DNA of 64,000 nt from Ophiodon elongatus. Lineage: Eukaryota; Chordata; Actinopteri; Perciformes; Hexagrammidae. Location of the stretch: contig JACSYO010001680.1 in NCBI GenBank assembly GCA_016806645.1, positions 62,001 through 126,000 on the forward strand. The letters are read 5' to 3'. Numbering within the stretch: the first letter of the stretch is position 1; every line of letters starts with the position of its first letter. The notes under the pieces were generated by a model. The model was not told where the DNA came from and did not search any database. It was given only the letters and a program-made list of their open reading frames with translations. Both the position numbers and the translations under genes were made by a program. Positions 1 to 13,000 of this stretch are shown here, piece by piece.

Positions 1-3000
1 ACAAAGAATAATCTGCAACAGTTCTGGTGACCAACTTAACCTTTAAGTATGTATTTTAAGCAAAAGTGGAAGAAAGTCATTGGTTTGAGCTTATCTAAAG
101 TGAATATTTGCTGGTTTTGAATATTTGCTGGTTTATGATAGTAAACTGAATAGCTTTGGGTTTTCAACCAGTGTCCTCTCACCAATGTCGCTGCTTACCT
201 CAAGAAGCTGCAGAAGAAATCAAAGCCTATCTCTGTCCTCCCGAGAAAAATCCTCATTTGAGCTGTACACACAGGTGTATTTATAGATCATATTCAACAC
301 AGCATATTGATCAAATAAAAGAAGTGCTAATTAAGTGCTGATGGGTTTGTGGTTTTTTCTTTGTGATGTAGGTGTTTTATTTCCATAAATTATCCTTGAT
401 CTTTTGATAAAGTAAAGCAAAGGTGGTTAAAGAAGTCCATGTTCACTTTATGTTCCTAACCGTACTGATCCACAATATACTGCCTCCACATGTGTTGATA
501 AATACATAGTTTTAGCCGTGCTAGCAGGACTTCTATAGTCTGTTGATCCAGACTGTAATATCTCAACAAATTTCAAACACATTATCGAGAAAGAAAATGT
601 GATTTTTATATTAATAGGATATGTGATTTCATTAGACTGATATGATTGCTTCCAGCTCCTTTCGAAAAAATAAAATTCTCTCGTCTCTTTTCTCAGTTCT
701 TATTTCCTACTTCTTTTCCTGTCACTTGTCTCTTGGAAGTGTATTTTACGTTTACTAAATGTGATCAATAGGACATTTAGCCTTGCGCCAATGCATCTTC
801 CCTTTCAATTAGAATTGATTTATTTCTTTGAAAGGCTGCTGGACATATGGCCGACAAGGCCGACATTATTCACATTCGATAAAACATTCAAATCACGAGT
901 CAACATGGAACAGTCCTCTGCTGATATATGTTTGCTGTCAGATTAACACTGTACAAAACAACTTTTTTTAAATATGTTTTTCTGCATCAATCAATGAATT
1001 AAAAAGAAATATAGAATCTAAATGTATGAAATATTCACATAAATGTATGTTTTAAAGAGTTGGTGGTCAAACGTTTTCCATTCCATAAAGTTAAGTATTT
1101 ACTACCCTGCTTAAATTTTACTCATCCACCCCACCTATAATCTCTACACAAAAGGCAGCAGGACACAATTTTGGTATCGGAAGCATTACATTTTCGTTTG
1201 TAGTTTGAGTATATTGACCAATCACATTTGAGAAGGTGTTGGAGCAAAAGAGGTGGAGCCCATTGGCCCCTCGCCCCTGTTGAAAATGAACAAATCACCT
1301 ACTGCTGAGCAGACACTTGTTCTATTTCTACAAAGTCCCTCGTAAAAGTTGTGGCACCATTTGGAACACAGAAGGGCACCATAAGTTGGGGGACAGTTAT
1401 TGATGATGGAGGGGACCCCAACCTGCTGTAGCTCACAGGGACACCAGTGAGACAAATGCAGTGAGGGACCAACTAAAAGTTACAATGTCCATTTCTACGA
1501 GAATATTTGTGTGTGATGGTGTTGAGCAGGAAATCAAAATAATGTCTCATAGCAGCATTTACCATCTGTTGCACACCATGTTAAAGTCAACCGAGACGCA
1601 ACCTAACCTGGCAACGTATATTAATGGGACATTTCAAAGTGAATTTGTGAAAATTAGTAATTTCAACAAGAATTTGTGACAGGAAAGTGCAACTGTGATA
1701 GAGGGCAGTCCGCGCCTGGGAAGCTAACTTCAGATTGTGTCTGAAGCCTTTGCCAAATGCCAATTTCAGGTGTAAGACATTTCAGATGTTGTAAAATGTC
1801 GGCCCTGAGCTCAGTGTGAATCCTAACAATTTTCCAGCAGAGCAGTTTGAGAAAAGGTCAGCCTGCAGTACAGAGCAGAGAAACAGAGGCAAAACCCAGC
1901 TAGCGTTGGAGTCATACGAGTTCAGAGGGAAGTGAAAAGGGCAGGGAAAGAGAGACAAGTGGAGAGGGTATAAGGCAGCAAGACCCTTAGTGGTTTAACA
2001 TTTCCCAGAATGCCTTGCATAGACAAACCCTAGAGACCATACCTGGAGCCAATTAGCACAGAAACACGTCAAGCAGGGACAACTTAGAATATCAGGTAGA
2101 AATCTCAATCTTGACTCCAAAGTCAGCTCATTACAACAACAAAAAAGGCAATGCAGCACACAATACCTTTATGGGGGCATCAGTGCCCATTAAAAGTAAT
2201 ATTTGCAGAGTAGTAGTTTGGTTCACAGTCAGCAGTGTTCTGGCACCAAAACACTATGCTGCTAATGTTTGCTCTCGCTTATTTCGCAATGGAAAGCAAC
2301 ATTGAAAACTACAGCTGTCGATATCAAGCTCTGCAACCATCACTTTTGTGCAGCACGCTTGCAGTATTGACTCTTTTAAACCACTGACAGCCATACTATA
2401 CTTTGGATTTAATACCGAGCATTCTTACTCATGGATTATACTGTAATACTGTAAGTATTCTCTGTGAATTTTATATGCATAAAAAAGTATTGTTCTGCTT
2501 TTGCATTGCTGAATAGGGCTGTAAAGGATATTGTAAACAATGACCTGTGTACAAAATGGTAAAGTTACATAGTTATTTTTTCCAGATAATGCTGTAAGAG
2601 ATTAGTGCTTGACTATACAGTAAACTTCAATCTAGTGACCTTCTTCATAGGTTAGGAACTACACTAATTGGTGAATTGTGCACAGAAGATTCATACAGGT
2701 GCTGACAATATGTAGAATTGGGAACCCCTCGATGGCTCCCCACCTCCCAGGTTGGAAACCACCGTCATAAAGTAACATGCATGATTATTTATTTTTTTTA
2801 CAATAACTTAACTTGCAGTGAGAAGGGATCCACTTTAACATAATTGTAGACCACTATGTGTAGTCATAGTTGCAAACTGTTAACCATCCTCTAAATGCTA
2901 TCACAGATTTATTGTTTCCCTCCTTCTCCACTGGCTCAGATTTGAATAGCATTTGGCGGCAGATTTTGTGTATTGTGAGCTATTATGTAAGAACTTGGGG

Positions 3001-3600
3001 CTGTTCCTCAGACAGCCTCTTTACATGCAGGGCGGGAACCTGTCTGCACTCCCCCTCCACAACTTTTCGCGCTGTGGCCCAGGTGATATTAGCGCCACTG
3101 GTGTTGTCCCCCGTCTCCCTCCCCGGCCTCCCATCTGTCTGTTCCAACCGCAGAGCTCATTACAGCCAGACAAAAGCCTGAGTGATTAGGATAAAAGGTA
3201 ATAATAGTGGGTTTCTAGGTGAGGGGCTTAACAAGCCTAGTTGCCGCTGGTGTCACTGTGGGAGAGGAAGCAGGGGAGATGCCGAAACGCTCAGCTGAAA
3301 GTCAAAGATCGTGTATTAAGATGATGAGTCACTCGCGTCAGAAAATAAATCGGTGTTAAATGATTTTTACTTGTCCAAAAGTGGGCAGCATGAACAGTCA
3401 TTAATGGAAGTTGTACATGAAATTACTGAAATGTTCAAGTACTACCTGTTAAATGTTCTTCATTTTTCTTTGTCGCCTAACTGTGTCTCCCTTGCTTGCT
3501 AATCCCTGCTGAAATCAATAGCACTGGACATTCATTTGACCTCAATTCGTTTTATATTCTGGAAATGTGCTGGATAAAAAATTAAAAAACGCCACGCGAT
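1..3600. other. Upstream intergenic DNA, no gene recognised
   Basis: AT-rich, non-coding-looking sequence with only short random reading frames. I see no exon with matching splice sites and no recognisable protein. The part from about 2,940 to 3,260 is more GC-rich than its surroundings and carries an E2F-type octamer at 3,065; it could be a distal regulatory element of e2f7, but nothing beyond composition and that motif supports this. Confidence 0.6.
3065..3072 (+). promoter_or_regulatory. E2F-type site TTTCGCGC
   Basis: The octamer TTTCGCGC is an exact match to the E2F consensus TTTSSCGC. It lies about 0.8 kb upstream of the inferred e2f7 start. E2F7 is a known E2F target in mammals, so a role is plausible, but a single octamer can occur by chance. 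Confidence 0.35.
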
Positions 3601-3639
3601 TTCTGGTGCTGCACTGGAAATAGTTACAGAGTGAGACCT

Positions 3640-3960
3640 CACTTCTTCTTTTTTTTAACTCCCCTCTGGCTTGGACAGAGCGCGCCGGTTGCCCCGCCAA
3701 CATAACTCTGGAGGCGTGGCCGATGGCCACGCCCCTTGCAAAAAGTTGAGGCGCGTACCCGAGCACAGCAACGCTGACTGGCTGGAGATGAATGACGCGC
3801 CAGTTCTTCTGGGCGCTGATTGGCTGGAGTGAGCCAGATGCCTAAGAGCGCCAGAAAACAAGCTTGAGCGGGGGATGCTGGAGTCTCCCCGGGACAGTGC
3901 AAAGTTTCCGCGAATCGGACAGGAGAAGAAGACCGGTAGTACAGTTAGAGGAGGACAGGC
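3640..3960 (+). promoter_or_regulatory. e2f7: e2f7 core promoter region, GC-rich and TATA-less
   Basis: GC- and CpG-rich stretch directly before the non-coding first exon. It holds a perfect 9+3+9 palindrome of two GGCGTGGCC half-sites (3713-3733), which are Sp/KLF-type boxes. It also holds an inverted CCAAT box (ATTGG at 3819-3823), a related CTGACTGGCT copy near 3775, and several GCGCGCC or ACGCGCC runs. No TATA box is visible. CCAAT plus GC boxes without TATA is typical of cell-cycle gene promoters. The transcription start is inferred to lie at roughly 3,850-3,960. Confidence 0.6.
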
Positions 3961-4083
3961 CCGCTTTTTTTAAAGAGGGAAATTAGCTGCTATGTTAGTC
4001 TGAAGAAAGTACGCACTGACAAGTCAATATAACTGTACACAGACCTCCACTGGAACATTTCATTCATTCAGCAGCAGATAAAG
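3900..4083 (+). other. e2f7: e2f7 non-coding exon 1 (5' UTR)
   Basis: A clear 5' splice site (AAG|GTGAGC) ends the exon at 4083. No start codon is needed here, because the next exon begins at the acceptor TTTTCCCAG directly before the ATG at 4648. The 5' boundary is only a guess from the end of the GC-rich promoter. Confidence 0.5.
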
Positions 4084-4485
4084 GTGAGCAAATCATTACT
4101 GTAACACTGCGTTAAGGTATGCTGGTCAGCTGAGCTAGTGATGCTAGCCGAGTAGCTCATTAAAGCCGAATGAGCATTTATGACTCGCGTTATAACTATG
4201 TCACAGTAACATAACATCAAGCATCCCCTTTAAAAGGCCCTACCACACCTAAATGTACGGACCAATGTCAGTGCATTGGTCTTTTACCAAGTTGAGAATG
4301 TTGAGGCTATGTTACGTTACAACTTCGAAGTAACGTCATTTATTAATGTCATGTACAAATACATCCAGCACTCAGGGTGATACACCCGGAGGTGTCCGTG
4401 GTGTTGGCACCAAGGCGCTGTTAAGGGGGGACTTGGTGGTGAGGTCACAGCCGCTAGCTTGCTAAGAGCTAGTTAGCTGAAGTTC

Positions 4486-4496
4486 TTTGCGCCAAA
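4486..4496 (+). promoter_or_regulatory. Palindromic E2F-like site TTTGCGCCAAA in e2f7 intron 1
   Basis: Read on the minus strand this is TTTGGCGCAAA, which contains TTTGGCGC, an exact E2F consensus site. It lies about 150 bp before the first coding exon of an E2F gene. E2F7 and E2F8 are known to repress E2F-site promoters including E2F genes, so autoregulation is a reasonable inference. Confidence 0.4.
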
Positions 4497-4647
4497 TTCA
4501 GCTGACCACTCGTTTGAGTTCTCAATAAGTTACTGGCTGAGCTTTTACACGGCTTCACCATTCACCCCGCTCAGACATTAGTCGGGCAATCTGTATCTGA
4601 TCCCTCATAGCCCGTCTTCTCTTTTATTTGGACTGCAGTTTTCCCAG

Positions 4648-6992
4648 ATGGAAGTGGAATGTCAATGTCTTGCACTGAAAGACCTCACGAGTCCCAGGAA
4701 AAGTTCTGCGGAGGAGGATGGGGGCCAAAGTGAACAAAAGGTAAGGTGGCCTCCTGCTTAACCTGAAGTGTGGTCTGACCAGTGAAACGGGTCTGATATG
4801 ATGCAACTGGGGGGGAATGGGGGTCTAATCCGAGACAGATGTGGTGGCATCTTATTCAGTGAGATGAGGTTGTAAAATGGCTTTTTGATTTACACAGCTA
4901 GTTTTCTGTGAGAATAAGTACTTAATTTCTTATTTAGAGACGGCACCCAAATTCATTAGCATGCGTCAGGTGTCTCTGTCCTAGTGTCAACATTTTAACC
5001 TCCGAAATAAAACCCCTGGAAGAAGCTCTGGGTTTTACAGCGGCAGGTCAAAGAGCTGAACAGGAGTGCATGTCGTTGGAATGTTACGTTGGAAGTTCAC
5101 CAAGCAAATGTTTGAATCCTTACTAAACATTTACAACAACACGGTTGTCTCCACAGGAAAACATCTGCACGGAGAGGAGGAGGTCCACGCCACTGAAATC
5201 TGCAGAGTCCCCCGTCCCTGCCTTGCTGATGAGCAGAAAGGGGACCACCCCCGACCTGGCCCACATCACCCCCATCAAACATACGGCCCTGGCCGAGCCC
5301 TGGACGCCCACGGCCAATCTCAAGATGCTGATCAGTGCGGCGAGCCCAGACATCCGGGACAGAGAGATGAAAAAGGTTCTGTTTAGACCCATCGAGAACG
5401 AGAGGGACAAGCCAGCGAGTCCGGATACTGTGGCGGAGGATACGGAGGTGGAAGACTCATGTCAGGTATGTGAAGTAGTTTTAGCACCTGCTAAAGAGGC
5501 TGAGAGCTAAACCATGTTGTTGAACATCATGTGGTTTCCAAAGATTTCTAAAATAGTCAATATTGAATTAGCATTGAATAAGTTCCGTTTAGTTCTGGAA
5601 GTCTGAAAAAGTCTTATTCTTTTCTCCCACTGAGGAGAAATCCGTTAGATTGCCAGCCGCAATTTACAGGGTCTTAAAAGTCCAGGGAGTAAATACCCCC
5701 CCGCCCCCCACCCCACACACACACGCACACTTCACTTACATTAGCAGCTGAACGCTCAAGATAGTGAGTTTTCAAAAGCACCAATACAATCACTCAGTTA
5801 TGCCGAATAGATAAAGTCATATTGTATGTAAAGTGGCAGCTGCAGCCTAAATCGCTGAGCTTTTGTGATTATTTCTTTAAATCTGACGTGTGTAGGTTTT
5901 TTCCAGCCGTATCGGGATTGCAGCATTTCATTCTTATCTAAAATATATGCCCTTGAAGACATGTTCCAAAAAAGCTCTGGACTGGGATAAGTCACACTCT
6001 AACCCTGGAGGATGATGCGTGCAGTGGCAGTCCCCTTCACCGGTGTAAAGTTAGTAGCAGACTAAAGAATGTTGCTCATTCATCTCTTCACCCGTCTGTC
6101 CAGTTTGAAGCTGTGGATGAAGAGGATGACGCCGACAAAAAGCCGAGCAGGAAGCAGAAGAGTCTGGGTCTGCTGTGCCAGAAGTTCCTGGCCCTCTACC
6201 CTGACTACCCCCCGCTGCACAGCCCCATCTGGATCTCTCTGGATGAGGTGGCGACCAGTCTGGGTAAGCAATGGGGGTCAGACTTGTCCAAGCCACTGTG
6301 TTATTGGATTTAGAGACTTCTTTTTCATACAAACAGCTGCATCTGGAGCAATGCATTCATTTATTCGAAACACTGACCATTGGGTTTTTCTTCAAACGTG
6401 AGCGCATTTCTTCCAAGAACAAGCGGATGATTTCTCTTCTCTCACCTTGAAATAATCAGGAGTGGAGCGGCGGCGCATCTACGACATCGTCAACGTGCTG
6501 GAGTCCCTCATGATCGTGGGTCGGATCGCCAAGAACAGCTACACCTGGTACGGTCGGCTGCGGCTGGAGGCCACGCTGGAGGAGCTGCAGCGGAGGGGTC
6601 GGCAGCAGGGCTACCACCTCCAGATGGACCTGGCCCCTGAGAGCAGGGAGGCCGGACCGGGGCGCGAGGACGACGGGGCGGAAGGAGACGCCGGCAACGG
6701 TAATGAACCGAGAGATAAAACTCCAACATTTTAGTAAAGGGATTCTGCACATTTCCAGCAGCTAATTCCCTCATTTACTAGCACTGTTGCATCTTTACCA
6801 TCGGCTGCTGCTTTCATGGCTGTTGTAGTTGCACTTATAGGAAAAGACCATCAGTTTAATGCAGCGCATTTACAATTTCATGTGTCGATTTCATCTGAGG
6901 TGCAGCTCTACCTTCAAACCCACATTAACAAATCAAATACAAGCTTGGTTTCCATAGCGATCCCTCACACAATACATGCTCACGAGCCTCTC

Positions 6993-7052
<60 letters not shown>

Positions 7053-10000
7053 TGTGTGTGTGTTAACTTGGCAGGGTGTCTGGGTAATAATAGCACTTAA
7101 AAATGGGGAGTTAACAAACGGTACATGGTGTCCATTCAGTGGTTAATGTCTGCTGGATGAACATGACCTCAGGCGATATAATAATAATAATACATAGCTG
7201 TCAACACGGATGTGCTGCAGAACAGAACACACCCACAGCTGAAATGATTAAGTTATTAAGTGTTATTATTCATTAAGGTGTTATTATCAGCTGCATATTT
7301 AACCCTCCTGTTACCTTCAAATTTACTAATATCTTTTACCAGGTCAATTTGACCCCAGCAATTTAAACCTCCAGAAAATAATAATTCATATTGTTTCCCA
7401 AGTTTAAGTGTCAGGTACTTTATGTTTGTTTGTTGACTACCTAAATAGCCCTTTAAATAATATATTTTTTAAAAACACCCACCCCCCTGATACATCCAGA
7501 ATACCTGTTTGCGACTATGGTGAAATATGCAGATCACCATAAAATCTCACTGATTGGTTCCCACAAGACAGAGGCTAAAGTGTGCGGGAATGTGAGAGCA
7601 GACAGGTGTCGGTGCTTGAATTTATCAACAACGTTGCAACCTTGTGCGGGAACAGCAGGTGCATCCACCCACCCACCCACACACCCACCACACCATCATG
7701 TTAATTTTGTGTTTACCAAGTTGTCCCCATTAAATTGGAAAAAGTCATGAAATATGAAGCAAAAAAAATGATGTCAATCATTTATTTAGAGACATTAAGC
7801 ATTGAATGGGGTCAAATTGACCCAAAAGGTAACAGGAGGGTTAAGCACCTCGTGGTTTATGATTGGATCGTTAATCCTTGGTGCTACAATGACTGGATTC
7901 TTACCGGTCATCTTATATAACGTAGAGACCTGTGACTGCAGTAGTCTGACACACTCGCATGTTTCCTTCTTGTTATTTGTAGCTGGTGGCAACCGGAAAG
8001 ACAAGTCTCTGCGCATCATGAGCCAGAAGTTCGTCATGCTCTTCCTGGTGTCCAAGACTCAGACGGTTACTCTGGACGCAGCAGCAAAGATCCTCATCGA
8101 GGAGAGTCAGGACTCATCCAGTCACAGCAAGTACAAAAGTAAGCAAGTGCAAAAGGTTGCGTCTTGTAATACAAATCCTGTTTCTTCAGTTTTTATCCAA
8201 ACTAAACATCATCCCTGTATATTCAGCTAAGGTGCGGCGGCTGTACGACATCGCTAATGTGCTGACCAGCCTGGGCCTCATAAAGAAGGTCCACGTCCGC
8301 GAGGAGAGAGGCAGGAAGCCGGCCTTCAAGTGGCTCGGCCCCGTTGACTTCAAAAGCTCTGGAAGTGCTGGTGAGCATTAAAGTGGAAATGAAACAGTCT
8401 ACCTGGTTAAGCGGATTTACCAAATGGCTCTCCGCTCTAACAATTCTATAACAAACATGACAAATGTAAGCATTAAATAGAAAAAAGATGCTCCGTTATA
8501 TCTTCCGCCATGTTGCAGCATTCTAGCCTGTTGCGTAGCGAAGTTGGTTGACGTGGCGGAGTCCACCAGCTACAGGTAGAGACAGTGAGGGATGGAGACT
8601 AAGGGACCGCAGCACAGAGGGGGAATAAAGAAGGTGGTCACTGTTGTTATCGCCCCTGGATGTAAAAATGAGTTTTACAAGCTTATTATGAGCTTTCACA
8701 AAACAACGCTATGCACAATAATTCACTCTTGGAACAATATCTTACTTTTTTCAGCCAAAGTGATGACTAACTGTCCACAGCTGGAGTCGACTAGCCAACA
8801 CGGCGGCACGCTAGCGAGATATTAATAACTTTTCTTTTTTCTTCTTTTCTTTTTTAATCAGATTTTATGCAAGGTTTTTCTTATTTATTTATTTATTTGG
8901 GCAACACTAGTGCCAAATCCTGCACGTTTCATGTCCTCTTTAACTGAACTATAGTTGTTCTGAAGCTGTGAAGCCCTGTGTTTGAGATGAATGACTGTCA
9001 CCGGGACCTTGTTTTGGGTAAAAGAGTGTCCCAAATGCTTCATTCATCATGTTGTGCTGACTCAGTCCCTATCCATCTGCCTCACACCAGCTGTAGGAAA
9101 TACTGTGAACGTGGCAGCCGTCACTCTGCCTGAGGCCACGCAGCCGATGGCGGGCCTGGACCTCAGAAGAGCCAAGATGGCGCGCCACACCTCCTTCAAC
9201 ATCGCACCTGCGTCTGTGGCCGTACAGCGGCTGGTCAACTCTGCACCCAGCAGTCCACGGAGAGACCTGACGGGTAAGAGGCACTCATGTCGTCCATGCC
9301 GCTGTTCAGTCAATCAATAGTTTAATGCAGTAGAAAGTTTTATATCCCTGTGTGATGAATTGTACCCCCCCGCCCTCCCACCACAGGTCTGCCAACCCAG
9401 CCTGTGGATTATTCCAAAAAGATGACAAGCAACAGCGCAGTGTGTCGACTGCAGTTCGGAAACAGCACTGAGTGAGTTAATGCCAACACACGCAGATACC
9501 CAACCCGCTCTGTAGCCCCCCCACCAAGCTCTCGGTTCAGATTTATCTTCAGTCTACCAACACAGGTTTACTGCCCACAGTCCCTCTTCGCTAACCTTTG
9601 ACAGTCTGTATCAGATGTACTGTAGAGAACCCACATCAGCTGCCTGGAACAAGGACACACGCTGGACGGTAAAGTCAATGTTATAAACGGCTCGTCTCAA
9701 AATGAAGTCCCCGCTCACTGAAGGAGACTACAGAACACTTCACACTCACTGCCAGTGTTTGGGTTGGCTGAGGCTACACGTAACATGCCGCTGTGGATAG
9801 TTTTCATCTCCTACGAATGTGTGCCTCGGCTCCGTAGACACAGTACTCGGTAGTTCATGTGTTTTCTATGGTCGGCCTGCTCGTGGCCCAACCACAGCTG
9901 CTTTTGGAGGGAGAGAACTAGAAGGACATAGAAGTGTGTGTTGAAAAAAACGAGAGCCACTACTGGTCCGGTTCAAGCCGAGGATTAAAGCTTGAATTCT

Positions 10001-13000
10001 AATCGGTTCTTGCTTGTGCTTTGTTTTTCTCTCTGCAGTAACCGTCACGCCAGGAGCAGCGGCAGCCCGCTGGCTCCGTCCTCCACCCGCCCCGTCCCGC
10101 AGGCACCACCTCTCCACCCGGAGCACCTCTTCGCCAATTCCCCCCCCCCACACTGCTTGGCCTACCTGCCCAGCCTGTCCCAGCCCTCGGTGGTCATGCT
10201 GTACCGGGCGCCCGAAGGTCCGAGGTCGCCCGGGGCGGAGTCTGAGGAGGGGAGGAAGAGGAGGAGGGAAGAGAGGGAAAAGGAGGGGACGGTGGTGAAA
10301 AAGAAGGGGGCGTCTGGGTCAGAGGGATGTGACGAGGTGAGGAGCTTTTGGCCTGTAAAATAAAAGTGACCGGTGTTTAATATCTGTTCTCGTCTCCGTT
10401 GAGCTTGACTGGGAGCAGCATGATTGCTTTTGGTTCAGTGCAGTACTGTGATGCCTCTTTATTTCTGAGCAGTTTTGCGCCCACAATCACAAGATCCGGC
10501 TGCTATTTCTGGATAGCAGACCGTTAAATTGAAAATATGAAATACTACACGCTCGCTGATGAGGATAAGTCATTCCTGGTGTAATTAAATACATATATTA
10601 GTAATATATAGGATATTATGATTGGAGAACCCTTGCCATTAATCAGGCTACACAATCATGGTAATTGGAAAAGTCCCATTTTTCACGATAAGATGGTCTT
10701 TTTCAACGGTAGGTTCAGAGAGTGGACTAAAAATGACTCGGCAGAAGGTAATTCCAATGTTGTTAAAAGGAGTGTTAATCACTGCAGTGATTTTTATTTG
10801 CTGGGTCATAAATTGTCACACTTTATCGCATGCAATTTTCCTTTAAGATAGATTATAGACTTCATCTTGCTTGAGGAATAGTGCCATGTGTCTCGGTCAC
10901 ATGGGTACAGCTCTAGATGGATGGTGCCACGATTTTAAATCAGCTGATCCGGGGTGATTCATCCACACTGTTTGTTCTCCTTCTAGGTGAGAGCTGAACC
11001 TCACAGGGAAGCAGCAGAGTGTTCGCCAACGGGTCACACCAGGACTTCCCCCGGTCCCCCAGCAGGACTCTTCAGAGAGCGGGGGCCCGATGAGAGTCTA
11101 GGTGGCAGCAGCGAGCACACCCAACCATCGCACTACCTCTATGTACCCAACAATGCAGGTAATAAACGCAACAAAACCCAGGTCACCAGGGGCTGCTGAG
11201 CTGTCCTCATAGAGAAGTACACGACTACTATATGTAGAAACTATATGTGAATGGCATCAGCTGACGGGAAGTAAACGTGGGCACAAGCTGTTGCCTAGCG
11301 ATGCACTTCCGTTGAACCTGTCTCTATAATCTATATAGACAGAGTTTTAGAAGCAAGTCTCTCGGAACAGATACGCTTCCATTTTATGAAACGTATGAAT
11401 CCACAGAGCTCATAAATGCACGGACAGTACATCTACAAATCATGTCTATAGAAATGAAATGTACAGTTTAATAAAGACTCGCCTAAACTGGGATTTATTC
11501 TCAGGTGTTCAGATGTAAAAGTAATGAATAATTACATTAATGTTGTAAAGTATTTTGTCACCAAAGGGATGGTTTTACTACATAGGTAAAGATAAAACAT
11601 GGATTCAAGTGAATAGACACTTAAATGCATGTTGATGAAAACATAGTACTCACCTCATAGGAGTCAAAGAATGATGAGACAGTTAATTAAGACACCTGTT
11701 ATTCTGACAGACGGTTAGCTCGATATCTGTCTCCACGTCTCTGTACAGGTCAGGTGACTACGTCCTAACACGCTTTTCATCACTGTAACGGCGTAGTCCA
11801 TCAAATTTACAATTCTTCTCTTCTTCAGGTCTGAACAGCCTCAACTTCCTCCTCTCTGCCGGCCAGCCAACAGCCGGTCTCGCGCTCCCCCACAGTGGCG
11901 TTCCCACCCTGGCGCTGCCCTACGTCCTGGTGCCCTCCGCCGCCCTCTCCCACTACCCACTGGTGGCCGGCGGCCTGCAGCAGCAGGGCCATGAGGCCCG
12001 CGGCAAACTGAGCTTCAGCCTGCCCGCCGTGATGTCACCCGCCCACTTTATGGTGGGGGCGGCACCGTATGGCCTGGCGGCGGCATCGGAGTTCGGCGTG
12101 TCGCCGGCTCCATCGCCGTCCACTCCGGAACAGAGCAGGCTGTACGGGTCAGCGGCAGGAGCTCCACATTCCCCCTCGGGACTGCATCAGACGGCCAGCA
12201 TCCACACACCAGAACCACTGGTAAGAACTATTAAACCCCCCCCCCCCCTCACACACACACACACACACAGATATCTGCTCTGAAAACACATTAACTCCGA
12301 CATCATTTGCCTCCATAATGATACATGACCTTTCTGGTACCGGGCGCTTGCAAAATGCCACCACACAGCTTGACGCGAGGGGAAGTGCGACAGCTTGTTT
12401 TGTGCAACGTCTCCCCTCATTTACTCATTCAGACACTTGCTCTCATTTAGCGCTTTCAAGTTGATTAATCTCCAAGTTGTTGAATGGGGATTAATGTTCG
12501 TGTCTGCGAAGCCCACCATAGTCTGTCGGCACTGCTCTTCTCAAACAGAGTGTTTTTTAGGCGACCCGCCGAGGCTCCGGACGGCTAATTAATGCAGCGT
12601 TAGAAACGATGTGAGGAGTCAACGGCCGTGTAGTAATGAGGCATAAATCAGCGGGGTCCTCCTTTTTTCCCCACCCCCTCCCTCTTTCACTTTTTAATAT
12701 GGGCAGAGTGGGACCGTCATGAAAAGCTCCAGGTGTTATGAACAAGAATGTTTCTTCTTATTTTGCCCACACAAAATATTTTTGTTTAATTGATACTTTC
12801 ATTGTCAGAAAATTCATTGGTAACTATTTCCAATTTATAAATTCATTATTTTGTAATTTAGGCTACTACCGAAAACAAAATACCTGATATACCATTGGTT
12901 AAAATGTGCTGCTTTTTATTGTATTCTGTGATGAATATGAACAAATTAAATTGCTTTTTTGTATTGTTGGTCCACCAGAAACCAGCAGTTTAAATAAGAC

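Noticed and set aside
1222..1455. 77-residue minus-strand frame in upstream DNA
   Set aside because: No similarity that I recognise, no splice partners, and a length within chance expectation.
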